From contig NW_024468557.1 of the NCBI RefSeq assembly GCF_001632365.1, positions 1 through 64,000 of the forward strand: a DNA stretch of 64,000 nucleotides, read 5' to 3'. The DNA comes from Laetiporus sulphureus 93-53 (lineage: Eukaryota; Basidiomycota; Agaricomycetes; Polyporales; Laetiporaceae). The notes beneath the pieces are model-generated. The model was not told the DNA's origin and searched no databases. It saw nothing but the letters and a program-made list of their open reading frames with translations. Positions 57,061 to 64,000 of the stretch are shown here, piece by piece. A program made the position numbers and the translations under genes. Numbering within the stretch: position 1 is the first letter of the stretch; each line of letters opens with the position of its first letter.

Positions 57061-59047
57061 TTAATAATTCATACACGCCTTCCCTCCCGTAAGCCAAGAG
57101 TCATAGTAGACACATTCTCGAGGGTTGACCGGTCCACCACCCTTGCAGAACTCAAACGTCGGGCACAGGACGCATGGAGCCTGGTACAGGCCCAGAGACA
57201 CGCGTTCTTCATATACGGCCCGGTATACAACTCCGCCTGCATGGTGAACACCTCCTATTGCCGCCATGTTGTGTGAGAGGAAAGTGCTAGACGATGGATT
57301 GCGGTATCCCAAAGTCTGCACACCGTTGCTTTCCCCGGCACCTCGACTGCCCGCTGTGCGACCACCGGTGGAGCTGGTGGCACTCTCTGAACATTCTGTC
57401 GATCCCTCATCCTCTGTGTCACCAAAGGAGCTGCGATCCATTTTTCTTCTCTTTCCCTTTAACTTTGTGTCGTCAACAGAGGGGGTATTACGCTTCCGAC
57501 GTCGCTTCCTCAGCGATCTATCGTCATCGCCTGTCGCAGTATCATCTTCGGTAGCCTGAGCGCTGTCCGACGTGTGGTGCCTTTTCTTCCGTTTGCCCCC
57601 ACGATCAGAATCATCGCTCAAGTCCCTGCGAGCTCGTTTCTTTCCCCTCGATCCCTTCTCGAGCAGCGATAATTGGCTTTCGTGCAAACTTTCATGCTCA
57701 GAATTATCGATATCCCAGCCAGGGATGTGGAGCGCAGGAATCTATTACCAGATAGCAGTAAGTGGTGCAACTCTCGCCACGACTCTTTTGAATGACTACC
57801 TTCTCGATCTTGCCGTCCCAAATCAATACCTCCAATAAAATCTGAATATGCTCCACAGTCAGGTCAGTTTCTGTGACACCACTCTTCTTCAAGAAATTCT
57901 GCATATTCATTAGCATGTAAATCATAGTTGAGAATCAAGATCAGAACAAGTGATCCGTGAATATATGGCAATGCAGGATGATCTAGCGCAATCCAACTGA
58001 ACGACAATCCAACGTATATCCGAGAATAGCGCCGTCATGAAATGCGATCCACCCGACCTGTCCAAGATATGATGATACTCACCAGGATTTGCTGCGCATT
58101 TGGGTAAGATGAATACGAAAGCGGATACACCTGCCTGCTGCGACTGTCCTGTCCTTGCAAAGTTTTCGGGAAACTCTATGAATGATGATCAGATCAAGCT
58201 CCTCATTATGAGGATTCCTGCACACTCTGTCTCGTATGATCTTCAAACAAACACCAGACAATAGTTTGATAAATTCGGTGTCCAATTCATTATCGGTGAA
58301 CCATGGTCCCCCCGTCAGCTCAGTTGATGGTTCGAGATGCGACAGCATGTAGATTTTGCGCGCGGAGTGCTGAATAAACAAGTGATTATGATAGCCTTAG
58401 TCAGAAGGCGAAACACTCATACTCGAACATCATTCACGGTCTTTATCAATTGTTTCTGTGTCAGTGACTTCAAACATTTATCAACAACGACTTGATGCAG
58501 TTGAGTTTTAGCCTTGATATGTTTCGTCCAGATGCCTAGTCGGAGGGAGACAGGGTCAAGACTCGGTATACGCGCCACTTTTCGGTACCAACCTTCGTTG
58601 CCTGCTGCTCGGATCCTGTCGATGACCAATACTTCCTCCTGATTGAGACCTTTCTTACTGAAGGAAGCTCAGCCGATTCCTTCGTCACAAAGGCGGCAAC
58701 CCACATTTCGATCTCATCGTGCGTCACTGCCCTGTACGAGATCGCAGAATCTTCACCTATCAGCACTACGAACAATCCCTGAAGGAAACCATTCATTGCC
58801 TATATACTAGCCATCCAGAAACGTACGCACCGTGCCCAAAAGAAAATTGATTGCAGGAAGAAGTGCTTTGGGGCTCGGCGAGAAGCGTTCGAGCGCCTTT
58901 TGGGTGACAACCTGAAGAGCCACATGGGTCAGACTCTGGGCAATCGTAGATAGTAGGTGTGCGACAAAGATCACACACTTTGTCCGGCCTCGTCAGGGCA
59001 AACTGATGTAACTCGCGTTCGAGAGAGTTTAACTTGCGTCCGCTCAT
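57061..59047 (-). CDS. RPC34: RNA polymerase III subunit RPC6 (Rpc34/hRPC39)
   Basis: This subunit of the Pol III RPC3-RPC6-RPC7 subcomplex helps initiation and open-complex formation at tRNA and 5S genes. Joined exons give MSGRKLNSLERELHQFALTR, SPSPKALLPAINFLLGT, AMNGFLQGLFVVLIGEDSAI, then the second winged helix IKKGLNQEEVLVIDRIRAAG, NEGIWTKHIKAKTQLHQVVV and DKCLKSLTQKQLIKTVNDV. HSARKIYMLSHLEPSTELTG, GGPWFTDNELDTEFI, VYPLSYSSYPNAQQIL and SGVTETDLTVEHIQILLEVL follow. The C-terminal Fe-S type cysteines are present in APCVLCPTFEFCKGGGPVNP and RECVYYDSWL. A basic, Ser/Asp-rich insert of about 130 residues (GKKRARRDLSDDS, GGKRKKRHH) separates the winged helices from the cysteine cluster. That insert is longer than expected for the family. 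Confidence 0.92.
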
Positions 59048-59366
59048 TGTAAGGAGAATCGCTCGCGGGTCACGATAAATAACGTTCAGCTATAGAGTGG
59101 TCCTTCCGTCACATTGACGGTCCGCTGTCGCTGACGTAAGCAACTACCACGGGATAGGACTTGAGGACCCCGGACCAACTCCCCATAGGGGGCACCGCCG
59201 GCCACCCGTCTACGTATGCGAGAACCCGATTTAAACCTAGAAAAAGAGCTCAGGGGAATACTTGCCAACTGATTATTTCAATTAAAAATCTTTTGAATGA
59301 ACTCCGTGGGCCAAAAAGGTGAGCCACACATAAACTAGCGGCGTGAGAAACGCCGTGGGCTGGCGT

Positions 59367-59403
59367 AGGACCCGGGCAACTCCTATATAGGAGTGTCGCA
59401 AAA
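59367..59403 (+). repeat. Left 37-bp terminal inverted repeat
   Basis: It is an exact reverse complement of 60136-60172 and contains the internal palindrome CTCCTATATAGGAG. Confidence 0.95.
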
Positions 59404-60135
59404 ATCTTCCAAAATGAGCCTGAAATATGCAAACTTTCGGGCCTCCAGTATGCAAAGTGCGACAAGACCCGTGACTATGTCACGTTTTGTAACGATACGT
59501 CACATCCATATGTCACGCTACGTCAGAGTCAAAAACATACGGATTCGTTTGCGAGATCGCCCGCTACTCTCACGTAAGGATGTTGTGATAATAAAGAGGC
59601 TACATTGAGTGTGTATCAAGCTGATGTTTGTTGATGCCATCATCACAAGGGGTGACATCTTGAAGAAAAAGCCACAGATGCATTCAATGTCATCATAGAA
59701 TATTCTTTGTTGTTCATTTAGGATCAGAACAAGAAGGTCTTGATGAGCAAATGCAGATTCTGTATCTTACAGCTTCATGAGATTCAAGTGAGACTCAGGG
59801 GAAGGAGAGCTACACAAGTCATAGCAGGAAATTAGGCTTGGATGTCACAAATCACGCATGTACCATGATGGTTATCGGGCAGGAAATTATTTATTTTATG
59901 TCAATATATGGCTACATGGTGGCCTTGTCGCATCAATGGGCCTTGTCGATCAATACCAGTGGTTAGCCACCTGGACATGCCTAAATCGGGAGGCTCTCCG
60001 ACACCCATCAGGTCCCGAAATATGCTAAGTTGCGATAAGGATAAGGGTCTTTTTGGAGCCTTTTGGGGCCTCCGAGGTCTGAAATATGCAATCCGCGACA
60101 AGGAAATCGCGATTTGGGGCCCCTCAAATATGCTA

Positions 60136-60172
60136 TTTTGCGACACTCCTATATAGGAGTTGCCCGGGTCCT
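60136..60172 (-). repeat. Right 37-bp terminal inverted repeat
   Basis: It is the perfect partner of the left repeat, followed directly by the second copy of the 8-bp duplication GCTGGCGT at 60173-60180. Confidence 0.95.
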
Positions 60173-60519
60173 GCTGGCGTTGAATGCCCAAAATGGCAAC
60201 ACGGTTGAGGGGCCCGAGCGCGCGCCTGCAGTACCGTAAATTTCCCACATTGCCAGGACCGTCAATTCAGCTGGATCCTGGCGAGCAGCCGCGCTGCGGT
60301 AGGGATGAAGCTGTTCATGTCAGCGGTCAACGTGAGTCTCAGACGCGGAAGCAGGTCGCGAACCACATTGCGGTCGCGGCCTCCGCCTGCACTTAGTCAT
60401 TCGTTGCCGATAAGGTCGTCACGAAAACAGCCCAGCTAAGTATATAATCACAGGTGACCTCGCGAGGAATCATGCAGAGTTCTGAGTGCTGCGCAGCCGC
60501 CTAACTCCCTCAGAAACGC

Positions 60520-62058
<1,539 letters not shown>

Positions 62059-62655
62059 CGTCGCAGTTGCCTGGCACACAGAGAAAAAGACGTCTGGAGC
62101 GCTAAGGTGAGAACGAGGGGAGAGTGCTGAGGAGGGCAAGACGCGCCTTATGTGCTGTGCGGGTTGAGGCTGAATGGAAGAGAGCGAGAAGAGGAGGTCG
62201 GACGGGTGAACGTGCGGGAGCGGGTATGAGAAAGTCACTCGGGCACGGGTCCCTCATGTGATATCTCCGGATCAGACGATCCCAGCAGGCACAGCTTGGC
62301 ACCCTCCGTTCCTTGCGGGCCATATGTGGGGGTGGGGTAGGCGGGGATGCAGGCAATTCATGATGCGCTCTGCAAAGCAGAGGCCACTGGCTCAGAGTGG
62401 TAGCACTCGAACATGCAGTAGCGGGAATAGCAGGAAGCAGCTTGGAAGTTAAAGCGCTCAAGCGCTTACAGCTGCAGAATGATCGCTTGTAAAATACACA
62501 GCGCGGTGCACCGGCGGGCCACAACTCACAGCGTTCAATGCGAAATTCATTCTTGCGGGTATCGCTCGTACCAATGACCACGACCGTTCACAGCTATCGA
62601 CTTACCCAAAGGACTCGCCCATGCGTGACTCGGCGGCACCGCGCGCGAAGCGTTT
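62059..62655. other. Divergent promoter region, thiolase and TatD genes
   Basis: About 600 bp lie between the two start codons. A G-rich run lies near 62326-62345. No gene is recognised. Confidence 0.5.
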
Positions 62656-64000
62656 ATGACTGCGTTCGCACAGCTACAGCTTCGCTCACTACCGCGCGTA
62701 CCTCTGAGCTCGGGCTCGCTGTTAGCATTACCAGCACTCAGACCGACCAATCGGTTTCTGCACTCAATCCAGGAACGCACTTCGTCAACATCCCTATCAG
62801 GCATGCCTGTCATAGTCGTTCCCGCTAAAACGACTGAGGATGTCAAGGGAAAGCTTAGATATATCGGTGCGTGGTTGCTCCGGTTCTTTATCCTGTTGCA
62901 GATAGCCTGAGAGGACCGCGTTTAGATATCGGAGGCAAGCATCATCCGCTGCGATCGCACGAATCGCAACACTGACCGTTTGTCAACGAATAGTGAATCT
63001 GACAGACTCCATATTCAGAGGATATTACCACGGAAGAAAGAAGCACGATGGTGCGTCCCGTTTTTCCCTTCGTCTTCTGCGTTCATCACCTTGTATCCAC
63101 GTAGATGATCTCGAGGCCGTGCTCGAGCGCGCCCGCGCTGCAGGCGTGCAGTCCATGATCGTCACCGGCGGCAGCCTGCACGAGTCAAGAGAAGCACTAG
63201 AGATCGCGAAGCAGTACGGATTCTACGCGACGGTCGGCTGCCACCCGACGCGCTCGAAACAGTTTGATCAGTTCAAGGGTGGTCCGGAGGCCTACCTTAC
63301 CGAACTCGATATCCTGATCGAGAGCAATCTGAAGGGGAAAGGAAGAGTTGTTGCAGTAGGAGAGTGTGGATTAGGTGTGTGCCGTACCGAAGAATCATCC
63401 CCATCTAATGTTCACATTCTTCTCAAGATTACGATAGGACGCATTTCGCTTCGCCTGAGGTGCAGAGAAGACACTTCAGTCAGTAGCGTTGCTTCCACTC
63501 TTGTATCACTCGCTTACCGTGAACTTCAGAATCTCAACTGGCACTTGCGAAGAAGTACCATCTTCCTCTGTTCTTGCATTTACGCGCCGCGCACGCAGAC
63601 TTCGTTCGAATACTGAGAGAGGAAGGATTCGATAAAGATGGCGGAAAGGCTGTCGGCGGGAATGGCGGTGCCGTGCATAGTTTCACGGGGACGGCAGAAG
63701 AGGCGACGGAGCTCGTGAGTACTCTTATTCGCATACAAAGTACTTAAACTTCCGTCCTTGTAGATGGATATGGGTTTCCACATCAGGTATAGCTCTGTGA
63801 TCTCCATCGTTCAAACGCGCTAAATGGCATTTACTCAGCGTGAATGGATGTTCGCTCAAAACGGAAGATAACCTCTCCGCGGCGAAAGCAATACGCCCTG
63901 ACAAGATCATGTTCGAGACAGGTATTCCCGCTTTCCCTCGCCCTCTCTCCTTTGCTTACTCTCCACATCCAGATTCCCCGTGGTGCACTCTGACCTCAAC
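62656..64000 (+). CDS. TatD-family deoxyribonuclease, partial (runs off the window)
   Basis: TatD proteins are TIM-barrel metal-dependent 3'-5' exonucleases linked to oxidative DNA repair and apoptosis-type DNA breakdown; this one is of the eukaryotic TATDN1 type. Joined exons give GKLRYIDIGVNLTDSIFRGY, KKHDDDLEAVLERARAAGVQ, IVTGGSLHESREALEIAKQ, YATVGCHPTRS (metal-site His), AVGECGLDYDRTHFASP (metal-site Glu), LPLFLHLRAAHADF, GAVHSFTGTAEEATEL and MFETDSPWCTLTST, where the sequence ends. Exon 2 is 9 nt (62926-62934) and encodes the centre of YIDIGVN; its downstream intron uses a GC donor (GCAAGC). The ATG at 62656 would give a presequence-like extension (MTAFAQLQLRSLPRVPL); the ATG at 62803 starts at MPVIVVPAKT, so dual targeting is possible. 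Confidence 0.88.

Larger units (their letters stand above)
59367..60172. mobile_element. Non-autonomous TIR element (MITE-like, 8-bp target duplication)
   Basis: The element is 806 bp with perfect 37-bp terminal inverted repeats. The left repeat at 59367-59403 starts AGGACCCGGGCAACTCCTAT; the right one at 60136-60172 is its exact reverse complement. Both sides are flanked by the same 8 bp, GCTGGCGT (59359-59366 and 60173-60180), a target-site duplication of the hAT-like length. The interior has no transposase, only short chance frames. Five copies or part-copies of a motif AAATATGC(A/T)A, four of them followed by TGCGA or CGCGA, sit near the ends, as expected for transposase-binding subterminal repeats. 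Intact repeats and duplication imply recent insertion. The superfamily is inferred only from duplication length and layout. Confidence 0.92.
59048..60519. other. Intergenic region with a transposon insertion
   Basis: It carries the RPC6 promoter, an 806-bp inverted-repeat element (59367-60172) and the 3' flank of the thiolase gene (from about 60320) that is duplicated elsewhere. No gene is supported. Confidence 0.6.

Noticed and set aside
60013..60160. AAATATGC motif copies as a CRISPR-like or satellite array
   Set aside because: Spacing is irregular, the repeats lie inside an inverted-repeat transposon and the organism is a fungus; subterminal repeats explain them.

Overview
The window is nuclear DNA of a filamentous basidiomycete, most likely an Agaricomycete wood or litter decayer. 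Genes are broken by many introns of about 50-60 bp, base composition is balanced, intergenic gaps are short, and the genes include a Mit1-type chromatin remodeller, an F-box/LRR-like protein, two secreted GH5 endoglucanases and a Ser/Thr-rich sensor-like membrane protein. I find 22 protein-coding genes (one runs off the right edge), two decayed gene copies, one non-autonomous transposon and a set of strong inverted repeats. Splice sites were read by eye; spans run from the chosen ATG to the stop codon.

Layout. 0.7-10 kb: F-box protein, S-formylglutathione hydrolase, an FHA-domain checkpoint kinase and the ribosome-export GTPase LSG1. 11-30 kb: two paralogous GH5 endo-glucanases (11.4 kb and 28.7 kb, same strand) bracket a Mit1-type SNF2 remodeller, a lipid-droplet hydrolase, the exocyst subunit Sec8 and an unrecognised, probably mitochondrial, protein. 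30-38 kb: an RNase III-like protein that has lost its catalytic acids but keeps a good dsRNA-binding domain, three inverted repeats just downstream, then an HLTF/Rad5-like SNF2-RING protein. 38-52 kb: a ThrE/Prm10-type transporter, a methyltransferase, GNL1, a Mid2-like sensor and a membrane-anchored heparinase II/III-like protein. 52-64 kb: GH47 mannosidase, RNA polymerase III subunit RPC6, peroxisomal-type 3-ketoacyl-CoA thiolase and a TatD-family nuclease (partial). Two decayed copies of the thiolase 3' half lie at about 52.1-52.8 kb and 56.4-56.75 kb, and an 806-bp element with perfect 37-bp terminal inverted repeats and an 8-bp target duplication sits at 59.4-60.2 kb.

Most genes are housekeeping and unrelated in pathway; there is no biosynthetic cluster. 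The linked themes are plant-cell-wall degradation (the GH5 pair), protein glycosylation (GH47), ribosome/GTPase biology (LSG1, GNL1), and chromatin and genome maintenance (Mit1-like, SNF2-RING, FHA kinase). The most unusual signals are splicing oddities (an apparent AT-AC intron in the thiolase, GC-AG introns, micro-exons of 6, 9 and 18 nt), the scattered thiolase relicts, the inverted-repeat transposon, and the hairpin cluster next to the catalytically dead RNase III-dsRBD gene.
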